Source of the DNA: Candidatus Obscuribacterales bacterium
GTDB lineage: Bacteria > Cyanobacteriota > Vampirovibrionia > Obscuribacterales > Obscuribacteraceae
NCBI GenBank assembly: GCA_019752635.1
Contig: JAIELX010000037.1
Span: forward strand, 1-64,000
Length of the DNA: 64,000 bases
Direction of reading: 5' to 3'
Numbering within the stretch: the stretch's first letter is position 1; each line of letters starts with the position of its first letter. Below the pieces are notes generated by a model. It saw only the letters and a list, made by a program, of their open reading frames with translations. It searched no databases and was not told where the DNA came from. Both the position numbers and the translations under genes were made by a program. Shown here one piece after another: positions 15,815 through 24,501 of this stretch.

Positions 15815-16078
15815 ATGCCTTCAGAAAGAGGCCCCGGTTACCACCTCAACGCGATTGCCAAAGGGGAACTCGGGGAACTCAGCAAACTCGACGAAGAACT
15901 CGCCGAGCTTCACGACGCCGCCGCTCAGGGCGTCAAGATCATGGAGCTGGTCGAACTGTCCGATCTTTACGGCGCGATGCGGCTGTACCTGGAGCGTCAT
16001 CATCCGGGGACGACTATGGCAGACCTGGAGAAGATGAACGACGTGACGCGGAGGGCTTTCCTCAATGGTTACCGCTAA
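15815..16078 (+). CDS. MazG-like nucleotide pyrophosphohydrolase fragment protein
   Basis: An 87-aa all-helical protein resembling the short MazG-like proteins of large phages. KGELGELSKLDEELAELHDA (residues about 15-34) carries the EExxE-type metal-binding helix, and VELSDLYGAMRLYLERHHPG (about 45-64) carries the second acidic helix. The end, MADLEKMNDVTRRAFLNGYR, is also phage-like. Such proteins hydrolyse non-canonical or alarmone nucleotides or are catalytically weak relatives. The ATG at 15815 follows TTTTGGAG. The next gene starts inside its last codons (14-bp overlap), so the two are coupled. Confidence 0.82.
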   Translation: MPSERGPGYHLNAIAKGELGELSKLDEELAELHDAAAQGVKIMELVELSDLYGAMRLYLERHHPGTTMADLEKMNDVTRRAFLNGYR

Positions 16079-16634
16079 CCTCGAGGCCGGTCGCATCGAT
16101 TACGGGCTGATTGGCGCAGCCGTAAGCTTCTACGCGGCGCGCGGTTATGCGTACGTCGAGGTCCCGTGGTTCGTTACTGCGCCGGCGTTCGACGTGACTT
16201 GTCCGCCCGGTGTTCGCACTTTTGACACCTATGCTGGACGATTGGTTGCTTCCGGCGAGCAGAGTTTTCTACAGATGCTCGCGGATGGCAAGCTTCCTCC
16301 GGGGCGGTATATGTGCGTCACCCCGTGCTTTCGAGACGAACCGCAGTACGATGATCTGCGCAAGATGTACTTCCTGAAGGTTGAGCTGATCGATACGGCA
16401 CAACTTAATCATGAAGCCTTGCTCGCCGACGCGCTGGCGTTCTTCTCGCAGTACGTCCCATGCAGAGCGGAAGATATGGGCGACAGCACCAAGGACATTG
16501 TCACCGTCAACGGTTGCGTTGAGTTGGGATCTTACGGCACGCGCAATCATGCGCTGACCGGAGCCTGGTCGTACGGCACCGGATGCGCTGAACCGCGCCT
16601 GTCCGCCGCTATCAAGCGCGAAGTGAAGAGTTAA
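16065..16634 (+). CDS. Class II aminoacyl-tRNA-synthetase-like core protein
   Basis: A 189-aa protein resembling an isolated class II synthetase catalytic core. VPWFVTAPAF (33-42) mimics the motif 1 region, SGEQSFLQML (63-72) the SPQ-LQ strand, VTPCFRDEP (85-93) matches motif 2 (FRxE), and GCAEPRLSAAI near 174-184 resembles motif 3 (GxGxxxR). There is no anticodon-binding domain. Paralogues of this sort can aminoacylate or adenylate proteins or small molecules (for example AsnA-, PoxA- or HisZ-like roles); which applies is unknown. It overlaps the MazG-like gene by 14 bp. A strong terminator follows. Confidence 0.75.
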   Translation: MVTANLEAGRIDYGLIGAAVSFYAARGYAYVEVPWFVTAPAFDVTCPPGVRTFDTYAGRLVASGEQSFLQMLADGKLPPGRYMCVTPCFRDEPQYDDLRKMYFLKVELIDTAQLNHEALLADALAFFSQYVPCRAEDMGDSTKDIVTVNGCVELGSYGTRNHALTGAWSYGTGCAEPRLSAAIKREVKS

Positions 16635-16661
16635 GCGATGCCTTTTTGATGTGCATCGCAA

Positions 16662-16704
16662 GGTAGTGGAGAACCAGGACCTCAATTCCCGGTTCTCCAC
16701 CACC
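16662..16704 (+). terminator. Intrinsic terminator
   Basis: GGTAGTGGAGAACC (16662-16675) pairs with GGTTCTCCACCACC (16691-16704), then TTTACTCTTTCCTTTT. It closes the MazG-like/synthetase-like pair. Confidence 0.8.
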
Positions 16705-16735
16705 TTTACTCTTTCCTTTTCGTTCCCGATTCGCC

Positions 16736-16752
16736 TACTAGATATAGGCGTA
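16736..16752. repeat. TACT-N9-CGTA motif
   Basis: Same recurring element as at 12276, here 32 nt past the terminator and about 130 bp upstream of the thioredoxin-like gene. Confidence 0.5.
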
Positions 16753-16881
16753 GTTCTCCGGCAGTCCCGGAGGAATTGACTGATGTCCAATTAGGGTTTT
16801 TGCTGTAGACGATCGCCGGCGGGCAATCGAAGATAAGTAGATAGTCCGCACATCCAATTGACTTCGATAACAGAGGTTCTT

Positions 16882-18060
16882 ATGTTCTACCGTCGCCTGG
16901 TGCTATTGGCTCTAACCGCGGGGCTCATCTCTGTTCCGCAAGTATCAGCGCAGAACTATGCCCACTCAGCCGGGCGTCGTGCTGATTTCTCCAAGCTTGC
17001 CATTGAAACTCCGTTAGAAAAATTGATTTCGCGATCGAATCGAGGTGTTGTTTCCGGTTCGCCGGCACTGCCACTGTCGCCGTCTATGGCGAATCTTTCA
17101 GAACCAGCTGCTGACGCCGCTGAGAACCGAATCATTAACAGTCGGGTCTGGCAGTCTTCGTTTGCGCGCCAGCGTAAGCAGAAAGGGGCTTCATCCGGGA
17201 GTGTCGAGTTATCGACTCGCAATGTGTTACAGGATACCGGTGCCCGTAACAGTGATACCAGAGCCGGTGTCAAGGTCGCCCCCGGAGAAGTAGCATGGCA
17301 GCCGGATTTTGATACCGCATGTAAGCGCGCTTCCGAAAGTGGAAAGCCTGTTCTGCTGTTCCAGATGATGGGTAAGTTGGATGATGAGTTCTGCTGAACG
17401 AATGCCAGATTGGCGAGAACCGTGTTGTTCTCAAACTCTCAACTAGCTTCATTCATCAGTGACTCGTTCGAGCCGTGCTGGCAATCTGTACGTGATGTTC
17501 CTGTAATTACGGTCGACTTCGGCGACGGCAAGATCATCAAGCGAACACTGCATGGCAACATCGCCACTTATGTTTGTTTACCGAATGGAACAGTTGTAGA
17601 TATTCTGCCGGGAATTTATTCTGCCGCCGAATACCAACGACGCTTAGGTGAACTGCTGGTGGTGGCAAATAGACAACCTGATGCGGTCGCTCTTGTTGGT
17701 TATCACCGCGAAAAGGCGGCGCCGACACCGAAGCCGTCCGCCTTTTACGGGCGCCCGGACATGCGTAAATCTATCATTGAAAGTCCTGTGGAAAAGCTGC
17801 TGACCACGGACGCCTCGATGGCTCCGACTGTACGCGGTGAGCGCACTCTCGTTCTTGCAGAGGACGTCGTTTTAAACGAAAACATCCGCAGAAAACAGAT
17901 TCACGAGAAGCTGGCGCAGTGGCCCGGTGTGCGACCGTCCGATGTGTGTAAATGGTTGTACAAAGAAGTGTTGCACGCGGACCTCGATGATCCGTATCTG
18001 GGCCTTGGTCAGTCGCTTTTCGCTACGTATCCGTTCCGGAGTGGTGAACGAGTCAATTAA
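16882..18060 (+). CDS. Secreted thioredoxin-like protein with in-frame TGA: candidate selenoprotein
   Basis: Two open frames (16882-17394 and 17398-18060) lie in the same register and are split only by TGA at 17395-17397. Read through, they give 392 residues with a signal peptide (cleavage near VSA-Q, residue 24), a linker, and a thioredoxin-like domain: KPVLLFQMMG then DEFC-U-TNAR (Cys 171, TGA residue 172), TVLFSNSQLASFI, VPVITVDFGDG and ATYVCLPNGTVVDILPGIY. TGA therefore falls next to the redox Cys position. GAGAAC-CGTGTT-GTTCTC (17415-17432) forms a hairpin whose loop begins 23 nt after the TGA with G as second base, as expected for a bacterial SECIS. The alternative is a nonsense mutation. 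Related EKL-type motifs (ETPLEKLI, ESPVEKLL) flank the domain. ATG at 16882 follows AGAGG. Confidence 0.72.
17395..17432 (+). promoter_or_regulatory. Candidate bacterial SECIS element
   Basis: TGA at 17395-17397 is followed by a 6-bp perfect stem (17415-17420 / 17427-17432) with the 6-nt loop CGTGTT. Loop size, G in the first two loop bases and the 23-nt distance fit the published bSECIS rules. Confidence 0.6.
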
Positions 18061-18152
18061 CTTCGAGTAACAGAGTCGATTAACTTCTATGCGATGTCGT
18101 TACCGGCCCGTGCGCAGCGGGTAATGGTAAAGGAGTATGCTTAGGAGCGCGC

Positions 18153-19244
18153 ATGAAAATCGTTGGCAATGAGCAACTGCTTCCAGCTATTTTGCTTAGC
18201 GCCCTTCTGGGATCAGCCGGGTGCGGCTCGGCTGTGTTGGCACAGTCGTGGGGACAGTTCAAGCATGCCGCCCTTACCGCTGTTGAGCAAAACAACTTGC
18301 CCCAGGCTGAAAAGTTCTGGCAGTCGGCTTTGCAAGCAGCCTCGGAGTATGGTCCGCGCGATCCTCGGTTCTGCGCAAGTGTCAGCGGGTTAGCCGCTGT
18401 CTATCGCAATCTAGAGAAGTATTCGGAAGCGGAAGCGCTCTATAAAAAAGTCATTGATGATGTGAACACATTTCAGCCGGTATCGGATGAAAGCAAGACT
18501 TGTGCTATCGACTACGTGTCGTTTTTGAAACAGCGACAGCGCCCTGCCGAAGCGATTGCGCTTGCTGCGCGGCTGCCGGTAGGAACTGTGTTCGATAGTG
18601 GTGAAGGTAAGCAGGAGAGCTCGCCGTCGATTAGCCCAGCCGCGTTTTCTGCCGTAGTGTCGGCTAGCGGGCCGAAATTGCCTGAGGCGAAAGAGGGCTC
18701 GAAGTGGACGGAGTTCACTGAGGCCGGTAAGCAGTACTTGATGCAGAAGAACTATCAATCTGCCGAAAAGGCTTTCAAACAAGCCCTTGATCAGGTAGCA
18801 ACACTGCCGGCCAATGATGTGCGGGTGAATCAATCTTTTTCCAACCTGAGCGATCTTTATTTGGCCTGGAAGAAAATACCGGAAGCCGATGCGGCTCATC
18901 ACGGCTCTCTGGCGTGGATTCGCAAATTTCGCGGACCACAGTCGCACGATCATGTTGCTGCACTGGTGCGTCATGGAAAGTTACTTCGGGCGCTCAATCG
19001 AAAAGCCGATGCGATAGCAGAAGAAGGCAAGGCGGAGAAAATTCAGTTTGCAATCACAGGGCGACCGGATCCAGATGGCAATGCTTTCTCGTCAATTACT
19101 ACCATAGATGCGTCCGGGTCGATTCTGAGCTCATTCAGCATGAATTCACCAAGTGGCGGCGGTGGTGGCAGCAGCGGCGGGCTTGATGGTGGTGGCGGCG
19201 GGTATGGGGCTTCTGTTGGAGCCTCGGTCGGTAGAGGCGGTTGA
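18153..19244 (+). CDS. Exported TPR protein with glycine-rich tail
   Basis: A 363-aa protein with an N-terminal signal sequence (hydrophobic residues about 9-30, cleavage near VLA-Q). Two TPR blocks follow: residues about 30-105 (AEKFWQSALQAASEYGPRD then LAAVYRNLEKYSEAEALYKK) and about 190-285 (YLMQKNYQSAEKAFKQALDQ and following repeats), joined by a low-complexity linker. The last 40 residues are almost only Gly and Ser, suggesting a flexible surface or aggregation-prone tail. TPR arrays bind partner proteins. ATG 18153 follows AGGAGCGCGC. It lies 92 bp after the candidate selenoprotein gene and may share its transcript; both are exported. Confidence 0.9.
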   Translation: MKIVGNEQLLPAILLSALLGSAGCGSAVLAQSWGQFKHAALTAVEQNNLPQAEKFWQSALQAASEYGPRDPRFCASVSGLAAVYRNLEKYSEAEALYKKVIDDVNTFQPVSDESKTCAIDYVSFLKQRQRPAEAIALAARLPVGTVFDSGEGKQESSPSISPAAFSAVVSASGPKLPEAKEGSKWTEFTEAGKQYLMQKNYQSAEKAFKQALDQVATLPANDVRVNQSFSNLSDLYLAWKKIPEADAAHHGSLAWIRKFRGPQSHDHVAALVRHGKLLRALNRKADAIAEEGKAEKIQFAITGRPDPDGNAFSSITTIDASGSILSSFSMNSPSGGGGGSSGGLDGGGGGYGASVGASVGRGG

Positions 19245-19605
19245 CGGTAGTTTCGAGCGAGGCGGGTCTTCGCAAAACACCGGGAAACGAAAGCGTTAAG
19301 TCTAGATGGGCTGATCGCCGGTAGTGTAGCTTCGCAAGGTGAATGCAGTGGAAACGCTGCTCATCAAGCCCCGGGGGGCGCAATCCGGTTCCGTGTCCGC
19401 TTGACTGAGTCGGGGCGAGACGATAGGCTCTGCCGGATACTTACGAATCATCTTCCGCAGGGCATTATAGCCAGCAGCCTTGAGACTTACTTGCGTTAAT
19501 TTACATCGGCTCGCGCCGAGTGGTTATCGTCATTTGGCTTGAGGCTCAAGCTTCTGACCTACGGATTTTCTTGCGCTTAGTCACTCTTTTGCAAAGAGCA
19601 TTTCT
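19245..19605. other. Intergenic region
   Basis: No gene or clear RNA seen in 361 bp. The sequence around 19320-19420 is GC-rich with scattered short complementarities only. Confidence 0.3.
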
Positions 19606-20232
19606 ATGAATCGACGTGTGGTCGTTGTTCTTTCAGTAGCGGCCCTCCTTGCGGTTGCTGCCGGGATTTTCATTTTCGGTGGATTTGGCGGTGGCGGACA
19701 GGAATCGAACGGTTACGAAATCACCGTTTGGAAAGACGGCAAAGTGGAGCGCGTTGTCCACGCGGACTCCTATAGTGCCAAGGGTGATACCATTGCTTAT
19801 CATCTCGCGAAGCCTGATGCTGAAGGGAAAACCACCGGGCAGGCAAGCGGAACCTGGGTTGTGAAACATCATGACTGGAAGCCGGAGGCTGCAGAACAGA
19901 AGTTCAAAGCCACCCTATTCAGTGGCGACCAGGTGGTTGGTACATGGTACATTCGCGAGTTTGTCACCGGTGAACGTTCGGTGATTCTCTTCCCGGCAGA
20001 CGGTTCTGAGGCGCTGCGGGTTTGCGGGAACCTGGTAATCGAGGAGCTGGCATCGCAATCGGCCGGTGAAGCTACGCAGCGCTTAACCTTGACGAGCGGC
20101 GGCAAATCGGTCTACACCAGAGAGCTAATCGGTACCACAATTGTCGGGCACTATGTCACTGGACATCCCGCTGATGGTTCCGGTGCGGTCTACATCTGGG
20201 GCGATTACAAGATCGAAGAAGTGAAGAAGTAA
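19606..20232 (+). CDS. Membrane-anchored hypothetical protein, 208 aa
   Basis: Residues about 5-27 form one hydrophobic anchor followed by a Gly-rich turn (GGFGGGG), then a 175-residue beta-rich domain with repeated short strands: GYEITVWKDGKVERVV, TGQASGTWVV, VVGTWYIREF, TIVGHYVTGH and AVYIWGDYKIEEV. The two VGTWY/VGHYV units suggest an internal duplication. It is exposed on the outer face of the membrane. No family recognised. ATG 19606 has only a weak site (AAAGAGCATTTCT). A 13-bp perfect hairpin follows at 20285. Confidence 0.78.
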   Translation: MNRRVVVVLSVAALLAVAAGIFIFGGFGGGGQESNGYEITVWKDGKVERVVHADSYSAKGDTIAYHLAKPDAEGKTTGQASGTWVVKHHDWKPEAAEQKFKATLFSGDQVVGTWYIREFVTGERSVILFPADGSEALRVCGNLVIEELASQSAGEATQRLTLTSGGKSVYTRELIGTTIVGHYVTGHPADGSGAVYIWGDYKIEEVKK

Positions 20233-20284
20233 TCTTCGAGAACTAGTAATGCGCCATCCGGTCTGAGAACGGTCTCACAATGGA

Positions 20285-20317
20285 GATAGGGGCGCTAACT
20301 TCGCTAGCGCCCCTATC
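20285..20317 (+). terminator. Hairpin terminator
   Basis: GATAGGGGCGCTA and TAGCGCCCCTATC are perfect 13-bp arms around a 7-nt loop, 52 bp past the 208-aa gene. No T-run follows. Confidence 0.65.
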
Positions 20318-20446
20318 GAGAGCGGGCTATCCCGAAGCGGCAATTTTCATAATTAAAACCTCGCAAAGGCCTTAGTAATTATTGCTTTCTTCAGCGGTAG
20401 TCAAGTTAGGGTTGGGTGTTCTCATTTTCAGCTCATTCTCAGAGGT

Positions 20447-20459
20447 CCCCCCCCCCCCC
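20447..20459. repeat. Run of 13 C
   Basis: A homopolymer of 13 C, 98 bp upstream of the start of the 255-aa gene. Such tracts are prone to slippage and could vary expression of that gene, or simply be a sequencing-sensitive site. The remaining part of the 325-bp gap holds nothing else. Confidence 0.7.
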
Positions 20460-20557
20460 ACTCACGTTGTAAGCACTGGCTTCAACGGTTTCTGTAAGTC
20501 GCTGTGGCGGCTTTGACGTCAACCACCTTCAGAAAACAAGAAAGAAGGGAATCCAGC

Positions 20558-21325
20558 ATGTCCAATCCAAGAATGTCCATGGTTCGCACCTGTATCGAGC
20601 GCGCCATTGGTTGTCTTCAGGGTGACACTGTTCGCTCTACACGGGTCGAGCTTGCCGCTCCGAACCTTGGTTTTGCCCTGCAGCTCTCGTTCGCGCTTAA
20701 GGCGCAGACTTTCACTGCCACGCTCGGAACCGTTGCCGGCGTTGGCCCTGTGGACAGCTATGAGAGCGCAGACCCGGCTAAGCTGCTCGACATTGTCTAC
20801 GGCGAAGTTGATGCGGCGCTGGCCCATGCGGACCTGAGCGGTCTCACCGCCATTCTCAGCGCGCAGCCTGTCGACCCGGCGCAGTTTCTGCCCGTCGCCA
20901 AGATGGTGGACAGCGCGCCTGGCGAGGTTCGTTGCATGTCCGAGGAAATGATTTGCTTCTTGACTGCGGCCATTCAACAAACCGTGACTAGCGCTCGTGT
21001 GCGCGGCACGTGTTCCCTTCGCGTGACCGCGCCCGGCAAGACCTGGCCGGTCTGGATCTGCGTGGACGTCGCGGATGACGAGAGCAACTTCACCGCCAGC
21101 ACCAACGACGTCGACCTGATGGTGCCGTGCCCGCCTTCGTTCTTCTCTACACAGACCAGCGCTTCGGCGATCGTCGCGCAGATCATGCGGTTCCTCGCCG
21201 AAGAGTTCATCGATGCGGCCGATACGTCGGTTCTCATTCGTCGCGAGGGCAACTTGCCTTGTTTGACGGGAGACTCGGCACGGGGTCCGGGCAGCATCAT
21301 CGAGGAAGTGATCGCGGACGTGTAA
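20558..21325 (+). CDS. Hypothetical protein, 255 aa
   Basis: ATG 20558 follows GAAGGGAATCCAGC. The protein is soluble, with two similar-length halves: an N-terminal region with strands (VELAAPNLGFALQLSF) and an acidic middle (DIVYGEVDAALAHADLSGL), and a C-terminal half with CSLRVTAPGKTWPVWICVDV and a helical stretch SAIVAQIMRFLAEEFIDA. No catalytic motif is obvious. Strong GC-rich codon bias places it with the pepA/corA gene group. No family recognised. A small hairpin (21359-21380) follows the stop. Confidence 0.8.
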   Translation: MSNPRMSMVRTCIERAIGCLQGDTVRSTRVELAAPNLGFALQLSFALKAQTFTATLGTVAGVGPVDSYESADPAKLLDIVYGEVDAALAHADLSGLTAILSAQPVDPAQFLPVAKMVDSAPGEVRCMSEEMICFLTAAIQQTVTSARVRGTCSLRVTAPGKTWPVWICVDVADDESNFTASTNDVDLMVPCPPSFFSTQTSASAIVAQIMRFLAEEFIDAADTSVLIRREGNLPCLTGDSARGPGSIIEEVIADV

Positions 21326-21358
21326 TAAGTCTCGGTGTGGACAGCGGCAGATCCGCCA

Positions 21359-21380
21359 ACACGGCGTTAACCCGCCGTGT
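21359..21380 (+). terminator. Short hairpin
   Basis: ACACGGCG / CGCCGTGT with loop TTAACC, 34 bp past the 255-aa gene. Confidence 0.5.
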
Positions 21381-21619
21381 CGGGCGAATCTGTATTTCGG
21401 GCGAGTCGAGAGGGTTCATTGCTAAGAAGCACGGACAATCTCGCTCGCTCGGTTTTTGCTTTCGATATACTGAATGGGGTAGTAAAACGGGCGTTTTTGA
21501 GTCTAGCGTGGACGGAGGTGTTGACTGTCACCGCTGCGGCAACAGCGCCGACGGAATGCGGTATAGTTTGTGATTTGTTTCTGTTTGCCTGTTATTTGTC
21601 CGCGAAAGGTTCGGGGCTC

Positions 21620-23128
21620 ATGGTTCTTAGTCCGTCCGTGCAAAAGTGTATTCACAATATAGTGTCGGGTTTGGTGTTCCTGACAGTATCGGTTGTGGTG
21701 GCACTTTATGCGCTGACCTGGTATTGCTACCTCTTTGTAAGGACCGCTTCAATCGGATACGAGGGACCGATCTTATGGGCTGCAACACAGTTAGCTGCGG
21801 GGCAGAACATCTATCCCTTGTCGGGGCTAACGACTCAGCCCTGGATCACCATTTTGTATCCGCCGCTGTATATGCTGCTGGCGGCGACAGGCGTGCCGCT
21901 TTTCGGTTACTCCTATCTGCCGGGGAGACTCATTAGTTGCGGGGCTTCGATTCTCGCGGCGATGAGCCTCTACCGATTGTTGCGACTGCAGAATTGTTCT
22001 TGGATGGTGGCACTCACTGCTACCGCATTGTATTTTAGCTTTGCCTGCGTCTTGACGGAATCAGGACAATATCGTCCGGATATGCTTTGCCTGGGGGTTG
22101 GCGCCTTGGCGAACTACCTCTTCGTTTTGCGGGTGAGAGAAGGAGCGAATGGTGCTTTTGGTTCGCGCCAGATGGTATGGCCGGCGGTGCTTTGTGCGTT
22201 GAGCTTTTTTGCCAAACAGCAAGGTGTGGTTTTTGCAATAGCCATTTTGTTGACGCTGTTGAGTGAGCGCAAACCAAAGATTGCAGCTGTCTTTGGCGCG
22301 ATTTGGGCGGGTGTGTTGGCCCTGTTGATCATGCCTGTGCAGCTGATTTCCGGAGGATTGTTTGCGAATCTCAGTCTGCTGTCCGGGGTAAAGTCGCACG
22401 TCGAGATTTTGACCACTAATTTGCTTTCCGTTGGTCTGGACATATTCAAATTGATCTTCTGTATGATTCTAGCTCCGATAGGAATCTTGTCGAACAAGCA
22501 GATGCTCGTCGATGAAAGATTGTCTTTGATCTTGTTTTTTGTTTGCGCTGTAATTCTGGCCTACACAATGGGAATTCCGGCCAGCAACGTCAACCACCTG
22601 ATTCCGGCATTGTTTGGTTTGTGCTGGTTTGTTGGACTGACTCTTCGAAAATTGCCGGGGTTTGTTTGTCTGATAGCTGCTGCGTTAATAGTACTTACGA
22701 TAGTGCCGGGATTCTATGAGCAGAAGGCGATGCTGCAAATGCAGGCGCGCGTGCAGCAAGATACAGCCGATCTAATCGCTCTTAATTTAAAGGACAAGGT
22801 GGTTCTGACGGACGATGTTTACCTGAACCTTGTTACCGGTTCCAAGCCTGCATTCGTCGATTGCGCCACGTTCATGAATCTGTGGAAGGATTCCGGTCAG
22901 GGCTTCGAGCAACTGAATGCACGAATTGCAGCTCAAGAGTATGCCGCCATCCTCATCAATGAGGTTGATGTTAAGCAAGGGGAAGAAAAAGCCTTTTGGC
23001 CTCCATCGGTGATCTCTGCAGTCAAACAAAATTATGAGCAAAAGCAGTTGTTTTTCTGTGGTCCGTGGATACTTGTATTGTTTACGCCTAAGAGTGATGC
23101 CTTGCCGGTTCCTGAGCGGTCTCGCTGA
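21620..23128 (+). CDS. Polytopic membrane glycosyltransferase (GT39/ArnT-like)
   Basis: A 502-aa protein with about ten membrane helices in the first 380 residues and a soluble C-terminal domain of about 110 residues. After TM1 comes a loop with YEGPILWAATQLAAGQNIYPL, where the acidic residue and the following YP motif fit the first periplasmic loop of polyprenyl-phosphate-sugar-dependent GT-C enzymes. These transfer a sugar to lipid or protein on the outer side of the membrane. ATG 21620 follows AAAGG; the open frame runs 81 codons further upstream without family-like sequence. Codon use is relaxed compared with neighbours. It appears to be a single gene; the substrate is unknown. Confidence 0.83.
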   Translation: MVLSPSVQKCIHNIVSGLVFLTVSVVVALYALTWYCYLFVRTASIGYEGPILWAATQLAAGQNIYPLSGLTTQPWITILYPPLYMLLAATGVPLFGYSYLPGRLISCGASILAAMSLYRLLRLQNCSWMVALTATALYFSFACVLTESGQYRPDMLCLGVGALANYLFVLRVREGANGAFGSRQMVWPAVLCALSFFAKQQGVVFAIAILLTLLSERKPKIAAVFGAIWAGVLALLIMPVQLISGGLFANLSLLSGVKSHVEILTTNLLSVGLDIFKLIFCMILAPIGILSNKQMLVDERLSLILFFVCAVILAYTMGIPASNVNHLIPALFGLCWFVGLTLRKLPGFVCLIAAALIVLTIVPGFYEQKAMLQMQARVQQDTADLIALNLKDKVVLTDDVYLNLVTGSKPAFVDCATFMNLWKDSGQGFEQLNARIAAQEYAAILINEVDVKQGEEKAFWPPSVISAVKQNYEQKQLFFCGPWILVLFTPKSDALPVPERSR

Positions 23129-23283
23129 TTGCAAATACTGCTGCCAAAAAGGCGGAAAAAGTGCCGAAAATTGAAAAAGCGATGGGGGTGGTGCTTTCAA
23201 ATGCACTGCCCCCGCTTCGCGGACCCTTCTCGTTGAATGCTCGTGGCGATTGGTTCTCGGGATAGAGCCGGGTCCTGTCAATG

Positions 23284-23559
23284 TTAGTCGCTCGAGCCGC
23301 TGTCGTCCTTGGACTTCGAGCTAAACGCGTCGCGTACGGTATTCACCAGGATGCGGAACGGAATGAGCAGAATCGCCAGTGCGATGCCGACAAACCAGTA
23401 TGTGAATGCCGCAGCGATGACCGAGAGGATTCCCGTGCCGACGATATTGCTGAAAGTGGACATCTCGGGCCAAAAGTTCCACATCCACAGCGCAAAGGTG
23501 AGCAGGTAGGAGACGCTCCAGTAAAGCCGCGTGCGTCTCTCGATCTCTTCATTGTTCAT
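23284..23559 (-). CDS. Small membrane protein, 91 aa
   Basis: Two hydrophobic helices (about residues 14-32 and 43-68) flanked by a charged N-terminus and a Ser/Asp-rich soluble tail (SSKSKDDSGSSD). ACGGAGAACACGCA precedes the ATG at 23559. Topology suggests both ends in the cytoplasm. No family recognised. An 18-bp perfect hairpin lies 28 bp upstream. Confidence 0.75.
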   Translation of the reverse strand: MNNEEIERRTRLYWSVSYLLTFALWMWNFWPEMSTFSNIVGTGILSVIAAAFTYWFVGIALAILLIPFRILVNTVRDAFSSKSKDDSGSSD

Positions 23560-23586
23560 TGCGTGTTCTCCGTCGCTATCATTGGT

Positions 23587-23630
23587 CGACCGACGAAGGA
23601 GGGCAGAGGAACGCCCTCCTTCGTCGGTCG
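23587..23630. terminator. 18-bp perfect hairpin
   Basis: CGACCGACGAAGGAGGGC (23587-23604) pairs fully with 23613-23630 around an 8-nt loop. It separates the 91-aa and 215-aa minus-strand genes, ending one transcript or forming the leader of the next. Confidence 0.7.
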
Positions 23631-23805
23631 GAAGTTACTTGGTGTGCAGGTTCCGCACGGTCTGCTCCGCTCGGCGACCCGCCTCTGAAGCGTTCGCTCC
23701 TTGGACGGACCGCGAGTAGTGATCGCCAGTACCCGGTCGGACAGGCTGTCGGCCGAGTTGCGTGCGCAGGGCACCGCAACGAGGGTGGATTAAGGACCGC
23801 TTGCT

Positions 23806-24453
23806 TTAGTTGGCGGCGTCGACCGACGGTTGGACCTGGTTGCGCAGCTGGCGGAGGACCAGGCGCGCGGCCAGCAGATCGTCGGCGGCAACACCGACCT
23901 CAAGTCCGGCGCCGCCGAATTCGACGGTCTCCTTGGCACGCCTGAACTTGTATTCCTGGAGCAAGTCCGGCTTGTGCGCTTGCAACAGCGCGCGAGTCGC
24001 TTCCAACTCCGCGGCGACAATCTGCTCGTAGGCGGAGATGCCTTCGGCGAGGGTCTCCGGCGAAGGAAGGTCCGTGTCTACCTCGGGAAGCATTTGGTTG
24101 TCGCTCTGGAAACACCGAATGGCGTGAACCAGATCGCCGTGGTCTTGCAACTCGGCAGCGATGCCGGTCCACTCGCCACTCAGGGCGGAGAGTTGACCTT
24201 GTGCGCCGCCGAGGGCAGCTTGCTGGACCTTGAGGTAGCCTTCGTGTACGCGGTGTACCAGGTTCAATTCTTCAGGCTGCAAACCTTGCTCGCACTCGTC
24301 GAACCAGGGTTTGGCGGCCAGGCGTTGGTTGGCTTTCACCGCTGCATCTTCGGCTTGCTTCTTGCGTTCCTGATAACTCTCGAAGCGAGCGAACAGGTCT
24401 AGTCCGAGCTTCTGCTCGGCTGCGGGAAACCCGCTGAACGTTTGTTTCGGCAT
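23806..24453 (-). CDS. Helical hypothetical protein, 215 aa
   Basis: A soluble, almost entirely helical protein rich in Gln, Glu and Ala. Residues about 20-45 (FARFESYQERKKQAEDAA) and 60-100 have coiled-coil character. No signal peptide, membrane segment or catalytic motif. The ATG at 24453 follows GTGAAAGGATCGTC. It is preceded by an unusually structured leader (24454-24600). Function unknown; a structural or adaptor protein is possible. Confidence 0.75.
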   Translation of the reverse strand: MPKQTFSGFPAAEQKLGLDLFARFESYQERKKQAEDAAVKANQRLAAKPWFDECEQGLQPEELNLVHRVHEGYLKVQQAALGGAQGQLSALSGEWTGIAAELQDHGDLVHAIRCFQSDNQMLPEVDTDLPSPETLAEGISAYEQIVAAELEATRALLQAHKPDLLQEYKFRRAKETVEFGGAGLEVGVAADDLLAARLVLRQLRNQVQPSVDAAN

Positions 24454-24501
24454 GACGATCCTTTCACGTGTGTGAAACGGTTTATGAGAGAGACTGTCGG
24501 T

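Noticed and set aside
16858-17397. Simple 179-codon gene ending at TGA 17395
   Set aside because: The thioredoxin-like fold continues in the same frame past the TGA, so a truncated gene product would be an incomplete domain.
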